A stretch of 64,000 nucleotides of DNA from contig CAYGRM010000003.1 of assembly GCA_964352225.1 (NCBI GenBank), positions 1 to 64,000 of the forward strand, read 5' to 3'. Positions 49,964 through 58,727 of the stretch are shown here, piece after piece. Both the position numbers and the translations under genes were made by a program. The notes beneath the pieces are model-generated. The model was not told where the DNA came from. It worked only from the letters and a program-made list of their open reading frames with translations, and searched no databases. The DNA comes from CAJQQY01 sp964352225. Lineage in GTDB: Bacteria > Bacteroidota > Bacteroidia > Chitinophagales > Saprospiraceae. The stretch's first letter is position 1, and each line of letters begins with the position of its first letter.

Positions 49964-51991
49964 TTAAAACTTCAAAGTCCAACCTTCTTTGCTTGCATCT
50001 TTTTTGGTGTAGCTAACTTGATGAATTACCACTTTATCAGGATTTAATAACATTATATTCCCGCCAGAATTGGTGAGTGTATATTTATTACCAAGTTTTA
50101 CCTTTTTTACTTCTCCTGCTTCTATGATAAAATTTAATTCTTGATTTTTCTTTTTGCCATCAGTCAATTTCCAATTTTTAAAATCCACTATTTGATCAGT
50201 TGCATTGAGTAACGTAATTGCTTCATTTCCTCGTTCTGTACCTTTTGGATTAACCATCGCACTTATTATGTAAATGCCATTAGTAATTGATTGGGGAGGT
50301 GATTCCGTATTGGACGTTTCCTGCTCCTTTTTATTTTTAGCTGCTTTTAGTTTTTTGGCTTTAGCTACGGCTTTGGCTGCATTTACTTTTCCATAGCCAA
50401 ACCACTCGGAGTGCCCGTTTTTATAGGTTCCTTTTTTATGACCTAAAACGATGTCGGCATCTTTGTCTTCGATTTTATCGGTAGTAGATTCCATAATTTT
50501 TCGAACCTCTTTGGCTGTCAAACTTGGGTCAACTGAGATAACCAAGGCAGCTATTCCTGCAAGCAATGGAGTCGCGCTTGAGGTTCCTCCAAAGTCGCCT
50601 GTGTATTTATTGTTAGCAGTAAATCCAGTTCCAACATTTTCATTATCCGTTGTCCAAATTCCTCTACCCGGAACAAATTTTTGGGAGTCCAAAGGATGCC
50701 AATTATTACTCGGAGCAACCATCGATATTTCTTTTCCCCAATTACTATAAGCTGCTTTTTTCCCCAAACTAGTGGAAGCAGAAACTGCAATCACATCAGG
50801 ATGTACACAGTTTCCATTGATGATGGGGCCAGGCGTTTTGAAAATTTGATTATAACTTGGATGGAACCAACGAAAGTCTCGATTATGAGGATCATATAAA
50901 GGTGCGTTATAGTTTCCAGCAGCAAAACAAATTACACAACCTTTTTTGCGTGGCCCACCTTCTAACGTGAGTTCAGTAAACTTATCTTTTAACAATTTTG
51001 AGAGTGGAGCATAAACTGGAACTGGTCCCCAACTACATGAAATTACATCAGCATGTTTTCCAGCATAATTAAAAATTTCCCAAAGCAAATCATCGTCTGC
51101 TGCCAAGTCAAATCTAATCGGCATAAAGGAACAATTAGGAGCAACCCCAACAATTCCATAATCATTCTCCTCTCCTATTGCCACTCCGGCGCAAGGTGTT
51201 CCATGGTAATCATCATGTATTTTGGTCGGCGAAGGATCCAAATCTCCATCTTTAAAATCACGAGGGTGAACGATCTTTTTTCCATCACCTTTTAGATCTC
51301 GATGTTCGATATCAAATCCATCGTCGATCACAGCTACCACTACTTTTCGGCTACCTTTAGTGATATCCCAAGCCTTGGTAGCATCGACACTTGCTGTAGC
51401 AACTAGCTGAATATCATCCTTGGCATGCAGATGCCATTGTCTTTTAAAATGACCATCTTTTGGTGTGTAAAAATTCATGAATCGATTGACCAAATTTGGT
51501 TCAGCAGCAGTCACCTCTGGGTATTCAATTAAAAGATTGGACAACTTGACGGGATTCATGCCCGACGACTTTGTGACCTGAACTAGGTAACTTAAATCAC
51601 GACCGGTGTACTCTTTTAAAAATTGTAAACCATGTTTTTCAAAAATAGCATTGACCTTAGCTTTGCTAGTTTTCTTTTGAAAATTGATGATAATTTTATC
51701 TGTGATATAATAGCGAGTGGTAGTATCTCCAAGAGGTGAGTAAGCATGATGAGCGATGGTTTTCGTCATTTCATCAGAGCGAATTTTATCCATCAATGTG
51801 GACTGTGCACCTTTAGTGGTTTTTATTTTGTAGACATTATTAAATACCTTTTTCATTTGCTTCACTTCAGAATGTCTAACTAGTTCGATGGCAGCTTTTC
51901 GATCAGGAATAATGGCAGTAAAAAATTCTTCTTCTTTAGTAATCGTGATGGATTCACCACCTCTGAGGAGAGTGTAGGTTTTTGTTGACAT
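49964..51991 (-). CDS. Subtilase (S8) with C-terminal lamin-tail-like domain
   Basis: 675 residues from the chosen start MSTKTYTLLRGGESITITKE at 51991. There is no evident signal peptide. An N-terminal prodomain-like region (about 1-190) precedes the catalytic domain with Asp in VVAVIDDGFDIEHRD, His in DYHGTPCAGVAIGEEN and Ser in FGGTSSATPLLAG. A KKLKAAKNKKEQE linker leads to a lamin-tail domain (LTD; GIYIISAMVNPKGTERGNEA, WKLTDGKKKNQE, YTLTNSGGNIMLLNP). LTD-linked subtilases usually are secreted, so the missing signal peptide is unusual. The start at 52027 does not add one. Confidence 0.87.
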   Translation of the reverse strand: MSTKTYTLLRGGESITITKEEEFFTAIIPDRKAAIELVRHSEVKQMKKVFNNVYKIKTTKGAQSTLMDKIRSDEMTKTIAHHAYSPLGDTTTRYYITDKIIINFQKKTSKAKVNAIFEKHGLQFLKEYTGRDLSYLVQVTKSSGMNPVKLSNLLIEYPEVTAAEPNLVNRFMNFYTPKDGHFKRQWHLHAKDDIQLVATASVDATKAWDITKGSRKVVVAVIDDGFDIEHRDLKGDGKKIVHPRDFKDGDLDPSPTKIHDDYHGTPCAGVAIGEENDYGIVGVAPNCSFMPIRFDLAADDDLLWEIFNYAGKHADVISCSWGPVPVYAPLSKLLKDKFTELTLEGGPRKKGCVICFAAGNYNAPLYDPHNRDFRWFHPSYNQIFKTPGPIINGNCVHPDVIAVSASTSLGKKAAYSNWGKEISMVAPSNNWHPLDSQKFVPGRGIWTTDNENVGTGFTANNKYTGDFGGTSSATPLLAGIAALVISVDPSLTAKEVRKIMESTTDKIEDKDADIVLGHKKGTYKNGHSEWFGYGKVNAAKAVAKAKKLKAAKNKKEQETSNTESPPQSITNGIYIISAMVNPKGTERGNEAITLLNATDQIVDFKNWKLTDGKKKNQELNFIIEAGEVKKVKLGNKYTLTNSGGNIMLLNPDKVVIHQVSYTKKDASKEGWTLKF

Positions 51992-52189
51992 TTTAGTTTG
52001 TTTTCGATTTGGTAAAAAATAATCCATTCAAATTTAATATTTTTTCTAATAAAATTTAGCAGACAAACTAAAATTAGAATGTAATAATGCTGTTATAAAA
52101 AACAAACACTAGTCTTTCTATCTTCAAAAAAACATAAAATTACGTTGAAACCCAACCTTTTATATCGTCACATTTTCATTAATTTTTCT

Positions 52190-52225
52190 GCTTGATTTTT
52201 CACTCTTGCTTGATTTTTGCACTAA
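52190..52225 (+). repeat. Short direct repeat upstream of MORN gene
   Basis: GCTTGATTTTT occurs at 52190 and again at 52208 (18 bp apart), each followed by CACT or GCACT. In the 292-bp gap before the MORN gene; regulatory meaning unknown. Nothing else is visible in that gap. Confidence 0.35.
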
Positions 52226-52319
52226 ACATAGTATCAAGACGAACTAGTAATTCTAACAAAATATAACCAACCAAGAAGATTTCCTTAACACTCTAATTTT
52301 TTTTAAAATCTATTATACA

Positions 52320-53360
52320 ATGAGAACTTTACTTGTATTTGGTTGGATGATTTTTTCATCAATTTTGATGTTCGCCAATGCTAATAATTCTTCCTCCACT
52401 AGCGAACACTTTTCCTATCAGCTTTTGTTGGAAAATGACTCAACTACTATAGTTTACTCAGATTGTCCTATGCTAAAACGAAACTGTTCTGGCAAAATTA
52501 AGTGGGTAGATGGAACTACCTATGTTGGTGATTTTCGTTTTGGAAAACCACATGGAAAAGGAAAAATCACTTATGCTAATGGGGAGTTTTATCAAGGTGA
52601 TTTTTTTCGAGGAGACCCTGAAGGCCACGGAATCATGGAGTATCATGATGGAAGTTTTTATGAAGGCGAATGGACAAATGGCTTAAAAGAAGGAGTAGGA
52701 GTCTATATATTTTCAGCTGGACACAAATATACTGGTGATTTTGAGAACGATATCATGAATGGATTCGGAACGATAGAATTGATGACTGGAGAGATTTATG
52801 AAGGCGATTGGAAAAATGGTTTGGCTGATGGAAATGGAAAATTTACTCGAAAAGATGGCAGTCATTTTATTGGAAAAAGTAAAAAAGGAGTTCGAACTGG
52901 TGAGGGATTAATCGTTTGGGAAAGTGGTGATACTTTGGTGGGGAATTGGGAAAATGGATTACTTGTCGAAGAAGCGATTTATATTTTTTCCGATGGCACT
53001 CAGCTGATGAGTTTTTGGGAAAATGGCGAGCTGCAAGATGATTTAACATATATAGATTCAAATGGAAATGAGCTCATGGAAAGCCTTGAAATAGTGTCAC
53101 ATATTACCAATTCAACGGACTCTAAATTCATCGCCTCAGCAGGTGAGAAATTGCCTTTAGTGTTTTATGGATTCGCGATGGAATTCCATGCGATGCAAAA
53201 TTATGAATTAGCGGAGAAGCTTTTGGACTTGGCTTATTTGATTGATTCGCCAGCCAATGATACTCCTTATCGAGAAATGGTTATTCAATTGGCAGCCAAT
53301 ATTAATTCTGAAAGAGTGAATCAATTACTCGGGAAGGATTATGTTTTATTTCGATTTTAA
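52320..53360 (+). CDS. MORN-repeat protein, secreted
   Basis: 346 residues with a signal peptide (LVFGWMIFSSILMFANA). Seven or eight MORN repeats (YxGxFxxGxxxGxG pattern: TYVGDFRFGKPHGKG, FYQGDFFRGDPEGHG, FYEGEWTNGLKEGVG, YTGDFENDIMNGFG, IYEGDWKNGLADGNG, then decaying) span about 55-245. A helical C-terminus (LPLVFYGFAMEFHAMQNYEL) looks TPR-like. MORN repeats form elongated beta sheets that bind lipids or proteins. It is convergent with the receiver-protein gene of the defence-like cassette. Confidence 0.85.
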   Translation: MRTLLVFGWMIFSSILMFANANNSSSTSEHFSYQLLLENDSTTIVYSDCPMLKRNCSGKIKWVDGTTYVGDFRFGKPHGKGKITYANGEFYQGDFFRGDPEGHGIMEYHDGSFYEGEWTNGLKEGVGVYIFSAGHKYTGDFENDIMNGFGTIELMTGEIYEGDWKNGLADGNGKFTRKDGSHFIGKSKKGVRTGEGLIVWESGDTLVGNWENGLLVEEAIYIFSDGTQLMSFWENGELQDDLTYIDSNGNELMESLEIVSHITNSTDSKFIASAGEKLPLVFYGFAMEFHAMQNYELAEKLLDLAYLIDSPANDTPYREMVIQLAANINSERVNQLLGKDYVLFRF

Positions 53361-53388
53361 AAGAAAAGATGATTATTAATGGATATGT

Positions 53389-53427
53389 GAAAAGCGGTGC
53401 CTTGATGATTGGGGTGGCGCTTTTTTC
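53389..53427. terminator. Terminator between MORN gene and receiver-protein gene
   Basis: GAAAAGCGGTGCC / GGGGTGGCGCTTTTTTC, stem with an internal loop, T-run on the plus strand and TTTTC on the minus. A small ORF predicted across it (53369) is not credible. Confidence 0.55.
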
Positions 53428-53450
53428 TGACTATTCCACTTTCGAGTATA

Positions 53451-54845
53451 TTATAAAAAATTCTTATCTAAAAAGACAATACCTGGTCTTCCCATATGAT
53501 TACTTAATTTATATTGAATATCCATTAATATTCCTTCCCTTAGTCGAAATATATATTCTTCTTCTTTAGGAGCATCACATAAATCATCTGTAATTAGTCT
53601 AAAATCTAAAATTAACTCAACTTGACTTTCTTCAAATAAAAATATCGGTGACTTATAAAGGTAATTAGCATTCGTTTTCAAATACTCACATCCTGTAAAT
53701 GTAACAGGTAATATTACTCCATGACAATATTTATGATAGACATATTTGTTTTGTGCATTATCGCAAACAGGAGTAATATTAGCTGTAATGAATTTAAGTT
53801 CATTACAAATTTCTTTAAAAAAAAATTTAGCACTTCTTCCTGCCTCTGTTTTTGTTTGCCCATCATTAATTAACTCTGACGTTTTAGATCTAATGTCAAA
53901 AATATCAGAATAAAATCCTTTATGATAAAAATCGAAATCCTCTTTCTTCTTTTCAAAAACACACCCAGGCATAGCTCTAAAAACTTTATTCTCTGAAACC
54001 AAGGTTTTAAAATTAATCAATGCAAAATCATTTTCATCAGGAGGATTGGTTGAATTATTTTTAAATTCAATAGTCTCTGATATTGGAATATCATTAATTA
54101 ATTCTTCCAAGTTATCTTGAAACAGATCCGTAATAAAATGAAAAGAAGATTTATACTTTTCCTCGACATCTCTATTATGTTTCCCAAGGTATGCTCTGGC
54201 AAATTCAAACATTAGTCTTTCAAAAAAATCAGAATCAAAATTTTTAGTTACAAGCATTTCTCTAGTATTAGATAAAGTTTTATTTGATGCTATTCCAACT
54301 AAATTATTCCAATGTAACAACGGTTTAGCCGAAAAACTTTTATTTAAGGCTTCTATTATGGCTGTCTCTAGATTAACAACAGCAGAAGATGGATTAATTT
54401 GCCCTGTTTCATCCAATTCAAAAATTTTCATTTTATCGAGCGGTATCAATTCTAAAGGAGCTAATCTTGTATCATTATTTAGTCTTGTTTTCAGAGATAG
54501 AAAACTTGGATCATGATTTTCTTCTTCTGCTTCGTTTTCTTCTTGAATATGTTTAGACCAAACAATCAAAATATAAGGAGTATTATCCTCTAATAATGTA
54601 TCTAAAACATTCATAAAAGTTCCACTAACTGTTTCAGGTTGAGAAATACCTTCTATTAAATATAAATCCATGAATAAAACTCTAATGTTATTAGAGCTTT
54701 TAGAAGGAAGAGAAGATTGAGTACCATCGTATTGATAATATGTAAATGGAATATTCTGATCTTGAAATGTATTAATGATATCTTGAACCTCTTCTTTTAT
54801 ATCATCGACTAAAGTAATATGAGTAAATGGAGAGAGCAGTTTCAT
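53451..54845 (-). CDS. Receiver-domain protein with unknown C-terminal effector (cassette gene 3)
   Basis: 464 residues. Residues 1-~150 look like a receiver domain: acidic pair in ITLVDDIKEEV (Asp14/15), phospho-acceptor Asp60 in VLFMDLYLIEG, Ser97 in LIVWSKHI and a possible Lys in IPLDKMKIF. The rest (~310 residues) is helical then strand-rich and ends with FRLREGILMDIQYKLSNHMGRPG. I recall an RPG-ending like this in receiver proteins paired with GHKL proteins in conflict systems (Response_reg_2-like), but I cannot search to confirm. No DNA-binding or nuclease motif is visible. It is 6 bp after the GHKL gene and is its natural partner: His605 to Asp60. Confidence 0.7.
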   Translation of the reverse strand: MKLLSPFTHITLVDDIKEEVQDIINTFQDQNIPFTYYQYDGTQSSLPSKSSNNIRVLFMDLYLIEGISQPETVSGTFMNVLDTLLEDNTPYILIVWSKHIQEENEAEEENHDPSFLSLKTRLNNDTRLAPLELIPLDKMKIFELDETGQINPSSAVVNLETAIIEALNKSFSAKPLLHWNNLVGIASNKTLSNTREMLVTKNFDSDFFERLMFEFARAYLGKHNRDVEEKYKSSFHFITDLFQDNLEELINDIPISETIEFKNNSTNPPDENDFALINFKTLVSENKVFRAMPGCVFEKKKEDFDFYHKGFYSDIFDIRSKTSELINDGQTKTEAGRSAKFFFKEICNELKFITANITPVCDNAQNKYVYHKYCHGVILPVTFTGCEYLKTNANYLYKSPIFLFEESQVELILDFRLITDDLCDAPKEEEYIFRLREGILMDIQYKLSNHMGRPGIVFLDKNFL

Positions 54846-54851
54846 TTTACG

Positions 54852-57281
54852 TTATTTTATATTTTTGAATTGGATTACATTGACAGCACCCATTTTGAAT
54901 TCTTCAGGTATATCATATTCTCCCCAATCTGGAAAAAGAAGAGTCCCTTTCATTCCAAGAATGATTTCATTGGTGATATGCAAGCCTAATCCCATACCTC
55001 CGATTTTACCAAATACTAAAGGCTTAGTTATACTTTCTTTGGGTATAGTAAACCCAGTTCCATTATCTGCAATTATTAAATGAGTGTAATATTCATCTTT
55101 TTCAATATTAATGAAAATTTTCTTCTCTTTTCTCCCACTTTTTTCAATCCAATATATTGAATTATCTATAATATTTAAAATTCCACCAAGTAATAGATTT
55201 GGAGCAGCACTTACAATTATAGAATTTTTAATATTCTCAAACTCTTTAACAATACTAATTTGATGAGCCTTCATCCTGTAAGAAACATTAAACAATGAAT
55301 CATTAATTAGTTGTTTCAAGTCTACTTTTTTTATTCCAGACCTCCTGATAAGAGTTGTATAACCATCAACCAACTTTTCAACATGAGTAATAAGGCTTAC
55401 AACTCTTTGTGAAACTTTTTCTGCTTTTAATACTAATTGAATCTCTTTCAAAATTTTTTCAATTTCATGTACAACAACACTCATATTCAATCCAGCTCCT
55501 GCTGCTGTTTGAAGAATATCATTTAATTCTTTATAATCATTTTCAATTTTATTTAAATTATAAAGAAGCTTTTTTCTCTGAATTTCCTTAAGTTCAGGTA
55601 TTTCTGTTCGAATATATTTTCTTGTATCTTCAATAACTGCCAGTACTGGTTCACTTTTAATTGATAACCCTGTAACTTCTCTTAGCTTAGTTTTATCGGG
55701 GTTTCTACAAAGTGAAAAAATATTCAACGTATGGGATACAGCATCTCTAAATAATTCAAAAACATGGTTTTCAACAAAGCCTTCTCTATTTGTTTTCTCC
55801 TTAAGGTTAAAACTTTCTAGCCTATCTAAATGTACCTCAACAATAAGAAGATTATTACTGAGTCTTGAAGTTGGCGCGTTTACTCTTTTGATATCTAATC
55901 CCAACCAATCAGCATCGTTCTCCCCATAGTCATATATTCTCATTCCATCTCTAAATACTCGAACTCCTCCATTAGATTTTAGATATTCATTAAGTGATTT
56001 TTTTGTTCCTTCAAGTCCAAATTTATTTAGACTGGTACTTAAATCAAACACCAACCCTCTAATTTTCACTTTTCCTATTCCTTGATTTTTCAAAGAAATG
56101 TAACGTTCTTTCCTATTTTCTTTTCTAACTAATTTAAGATGATTAGAAATAGATTTATCACTTTTATCTAGGCTCCTAGTTTTTATATCTTTTTTGGAAG
56201 TTATTGAATACCAAGGTGTAAACTTATAGTTAAAAGTGGAAATTTCATCATCCTCAATTTCAGCATAAAACCTATAAAATGCTTTTTGAGGAAAATCTTC
56301 AAACTTAGTTAAATCCTTTAGCCAATTGTCTTGAGATGGTACCTCCACCTCAAAATGAATATTAAATTCATCATTTTCTATTTCACTAATATGAAAAAAA
56401 TCCTCTTTTTGTTCTTTTTCATTTGAATAAATCGAATTATCAAATGGAGAGGTTAATGATCCTATTGCACGATAAGCTTCTCTTACCATCCTTCGATTCC
56501 AATTACTTCTCAAATTTTCTATATGGATAAATGTTCCAGTTTTACCATTTTTAAAATGAACTGAATGCTTATTTTCATTAATTTGAACTGGTACATCACT
56601 TAAATATCTCTGATGTTCAAAGTCACGCCAATCGATTTTCACTTGAACTTCTTTTTTACCTTCTTTCTTGGTAAACATTTCAATAACGTAACCTAATTTG
56701 TGAACACCAAATCTTCCAATTCCTTTTTCACCAATCGGGATTCTACCAATTATTCTACTTCTATCAATACCGATTAAATCAGTTACTTTTTTGGCTTTAC
56801 TATCACTACCTGGTTCCATCCAAGCATTCGTAACAATATCTTTATCCATTCCATCTCCATCATCTTCTATCTGAATCACTCCAATATTCTTATCATCTAC
56901 ATTTCCCATTAATACAGTAACATTTTTAGCATTTGCATCATATGAATTTTTAACCAATTCTAATAAAGCTATATTCTCATTTTTAATTAACTGATCACCT
57001 AACTGTAATAACAACCGTGCTCGTGGTTTAAAAACTGTTTCTTTAACGGATATTGTTACTATAGATTCAGCATTAGATTTACTATTAAAACTAAAAAAAT
57101 CATTCCCTATAAAATCGTTGGTTGGTTTATACTTAAATTTAGATTCTCCTAATTCTAAAGTACCAAATTGGGGATAATTAATAATACTAATTTGATCAAC
57201 CCCAAGTAAAGAATTTTCCAATTCAAGAATAGATTCTTTATCTATTTCATAAGAATACAATGTTTCTATATTAGAACTCAT
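54852..57281 (-). CDS. Double-GHKL ATPase/histidine kinase with cadherin-like N-domain (cassette gene 2)
   Basis: 809 residues, no signal peptide or TM. About 1-80 fits a cadherin-like/Big_17 domain (NYPQFGTLELGESKFKYKPT, NDFIGNDFFSFNSKSN, IVTISV). About 95-280 is an HSP90/MORC-type GHKL ATPase: LLELVKNSYDA, IEDDGDGMD, GEKGIGRFGVHKLGY. About 590-805 is a histidine-kinase module: His605 in MSVVVHEIEKI, N-box ILNIIDNSIYWIEKS, IADNGTGFTIP, GGMGLGLHIT. MutL/MORC-like GHKL ATPases are known in restriction-modification operons. It overlaps the methyltransferase gene by 4 bp and precedes the receiver gene. Likely senses a nucleic-acid or invader signal and phosphorylates the receiver protein. Confidence 0.85.
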   Translation of the reverse strand: MSSNIETLYSYEIDKESILELENSLLGVDQISIINYPQFGTLELGESKFKYKPTNDFIGNDFFSFNSKSNAESIVTISVKETVFKPRARLLLQLGDQLIKNENIALLELVKNSYDANAKNVTVLMGNVDDKNIGVIQIEDDGDGMDKDIVTNAWMEPGSDSKAKKVTDLIGIDRSRIIGRIPIGEKGIGRFGVHKLGYVIEMFTKKEGKKEVQVKIDWRDFEHQRYLSDVPVQINENKHSVHFKNGKTGTFIHIENLRSNWNRRMVREAYRAIGSLTSPFDNSIYSNEKEQKEDFFHISEIENDEFNIHFEVEVPSQDNWLKDLTKFEDFPQKAFYRFYAEIEDDEISTFNYKFTPWYSITSKKDIKTRSLDKSDKSISNHLKLVRKENRKERYISLKNQGIGKVKIRGLVFDLSTSLNKFGLEGTKKSLNEYLKSNGGVRVFRDGMRIYDYGENDADWLGLDIKRVNAPTSRLSNNLLIVEVHLDRLESFNLKEKTNREGFVENHVFELFRDAVSHTLNIFSLCRNPDKTKLREVTGLSIKSEPVLAVIEDTRKYIRTEIPELKEIQRKKLLYNLNKIENDYKELNDILQTAAGAGLNMSVVVHEIEKILKEIQLVLKAEKVSQRVVSLITHVEKLVDGYTTLIRRSGIKKVDLKQLINDSLFNVSYRMKAHQISIVKEFENIKNSIIVSAAPNLLLGGILNIIDNSIYWIEKSGRKEKKIFINIEKDEYYTHLIIADNGTGFTIPKESITKPLVFGKIGGMGLGLHITNEIILGMKGTLLFPDWGEYDIPEEFKMGAVNVIQFKNIK

Positions 57282-58504
57282 ATGAGATTTTCTTTAATTT
57301 TCAATGCAATTGCCTTTGCCATCAAAGGTGGAACAGCATTTCCTATTTGTTTAAACGCCGCAGTTCTGCCTCCCTCAAAATAAAAATCATCTGGAAAAGA
57401 TTGAATTCTAGCAGCTTCTCGAACTGACAAAGAACGAACCTGTTTTAAATCTGGATAAATATAATGATGACCATCTTTTGAAATATGAGCAACCATGGTA
57501 TGAGAAAAACCATTTGGATCAACTACTTTAAATCTATCCAAAAATGATTTTTGATTATTGTGAGTTTTTAGCTCATTGGGAAGATCGGGATATTTTAATC
57601 GTTCTCCTTTTTGAAGCCATTTTTTAATAGCTATTTTATATATTTTTAAATCTCTTTCCTGATGATTTCTTGTTTCATGTTGAGTAACAAAATTAACCCC
57701 ATTTCGAAGATCGAATGATTTTAGATAATCATTTGTTTCTCTGTGATACTTTAGAACATTAGCTCCTCCTCCTGGTTTAAGTGGTTTTAAATCTTCAAGA
57801 AGGTCTTTTACTTTCCATTTTGTAGAATCTATTTTTTCGAATTCAGGATAACTAAATCCTGAATCTCTTTGCCAACCAATTAATATAATCCTTTTACGAT
57901 TTTGCAGCACACCAAAATCAGAAGCAACTTGAATTGTGGAATCTACATCATATCCAATTGTCCTAAAATACTTTTTTAAATTTTTAAAGTATTTCCCTTC
58001 ATTGGCTGTTTTTAAACCAAGAACATTTTCAAATACAAAAACCTTTGGATTGTATCTTTTTAAAAATCTCCCATATTGTTTATACAAAAAATTTCTAGGA
58101 TCATTTTTCATTCCATCCTTATCCCTTGATCTTCCTACTAAGGAGTAAGCTTGGCAGGGCGGTCCACCAACGATTAGATCAATTTCTTTTTTCCCTAACA
58201 ATGAATCTATCTTATCAAAAATAATTTCATTATTTTCATCTCCGATTCCTAAGTTTATAACTGATTCTAAAAGTTCCTTTCCCTTTGATTTTTCAATAAA
58301 AGATTTTCTATTAATCAATCCTTTTAAATAATCATAGTAAACCTCAATTTGGTTCTCATTCTTCAACTTATGATATAACATCCTGGTTTCCAATGTTTTA
58401 CAAGCATGGCTATCTATTTCCACATGCGCAACAGGTTCAAAACCAGCTTTAATAAAGCCTTCTGAAAGTCCTCCTGCACCAGCAAATAAATCGATGAAAT
58501 TCAT
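57278..58504 (-). CDS. dcm: DNA (cytosine-5)-methyltransferase (cassette gene 1)
   Basis: 408 residues with the full C5-methyltransferase motif set: motif I FIDLFAGAGGLSEGF, motif IV GGPPCQAYSLVG (catalytic Cys in PCQ), motif VI VFENVLGL, motif VIII QNRKRIILIGW, and C-terminal IX/X SVREAARIQSFPDDF and QIGNAVPPLMAKAIAL. The target-recognition region lies between VIII and IX (about 230-330); the recognition sequence cannot be read. It methylates cytosine at C5. First gene of a minus-strand cassette whose next gene overlaps by 4 bp (ATGA). No restriction endonuclease or Vsr nuclease is in the cassette. 117 bp upstream the scaffold gap begins, so upstream partners may be missing. Confidence 0.95.
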   Translation of the reverse strand: MNFIDLFAGAGGLSEGFIKAGFEPVAHVEIDSHACKTLETRMLYHKLKNENQIEVYYDYLKGLINRKSFIEKSKGKELLESVINLGIGDENNEIIFDKIDSLLGKKEIDLIVGGPPCQAYSLVGRSRDKDGMKNDPRNFLYKQYGRFLKRYNPKVFVFENVLGLKTANEGKYFKNLKKYFRTIGYDVDSTIQVASDFGVLQNRKRIILIGWQRDSGFSYPEFEKIDSTKWKVKDLLEDLKPLKPGGGANVLKYHRETNDYLKSFDLRNGVNFVTQHETRNHQERDLKIYKIAIKKWLQKGERLKYPDLPNELKTHNNQKSFLDRFKVVDPNGFSHTMVAHISKDGHHYIYPDLKQVRSLSVREAARIQSFPDDFYFEGGRTAAFKQIGNAVPPLMAKAIALKIKENLI

Positions 58505-58621
58505 ATAAGAAAATGAGCTTTGGATGAGAAAATTATAGTGAAAGAATAGTCAAAATAGCAAAAAAAAATCCATATATAAAAGGAATAGAAACATATTGTT
58601 ATAATAAATAGAAAACAACTT

Positions 58622-58631
58622 NNNNNNNNNN
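58622..58631. other. Assembly gap (10 N)
   Basis: Ten undetermined bases. They sit between the cassette start and the adhesin gene's terminator. Ten Ns are usually a placeholder, so the real missing length is unknown and the linkage of the two sides is inferred by scaffolding. Confidence 0.95.
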
Positions 58632-58654
58632 ACTTTTATATGATCATTTTACAA

Positions 58655-58691
58655 CAAAAAAAACGGTTGCCGAACTCCTTCGACAACCGCT
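58655..58691 (-). terminator. Terminator of the giant adhesin gene
   Basis: On the minus strand GCGGTTGTCGAAGG / CGGCAACCG then eight Ts. 37 bp after the stop. Confidence 0.88.
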
Positions 58692-58727
58692 CCATTTGTT
58701 AACTAAACTATTATTCCAAAAAATTTA

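Noticed and set aside
53369..53569. 66-residue hydrophobic ORF
   Set aside because: It covers a terminator hairpin and overlaps the antisense end of the receiver-protein gene; low credibility.
53451..58504. Considered a plain type II restriction-modification system
   Set aside because: No PD-(D/E)XK, HNH or GIY-YIG motif is visible in any of the three proteins, and the GHKL/receiver pair does not resemble a type II endonuclease.
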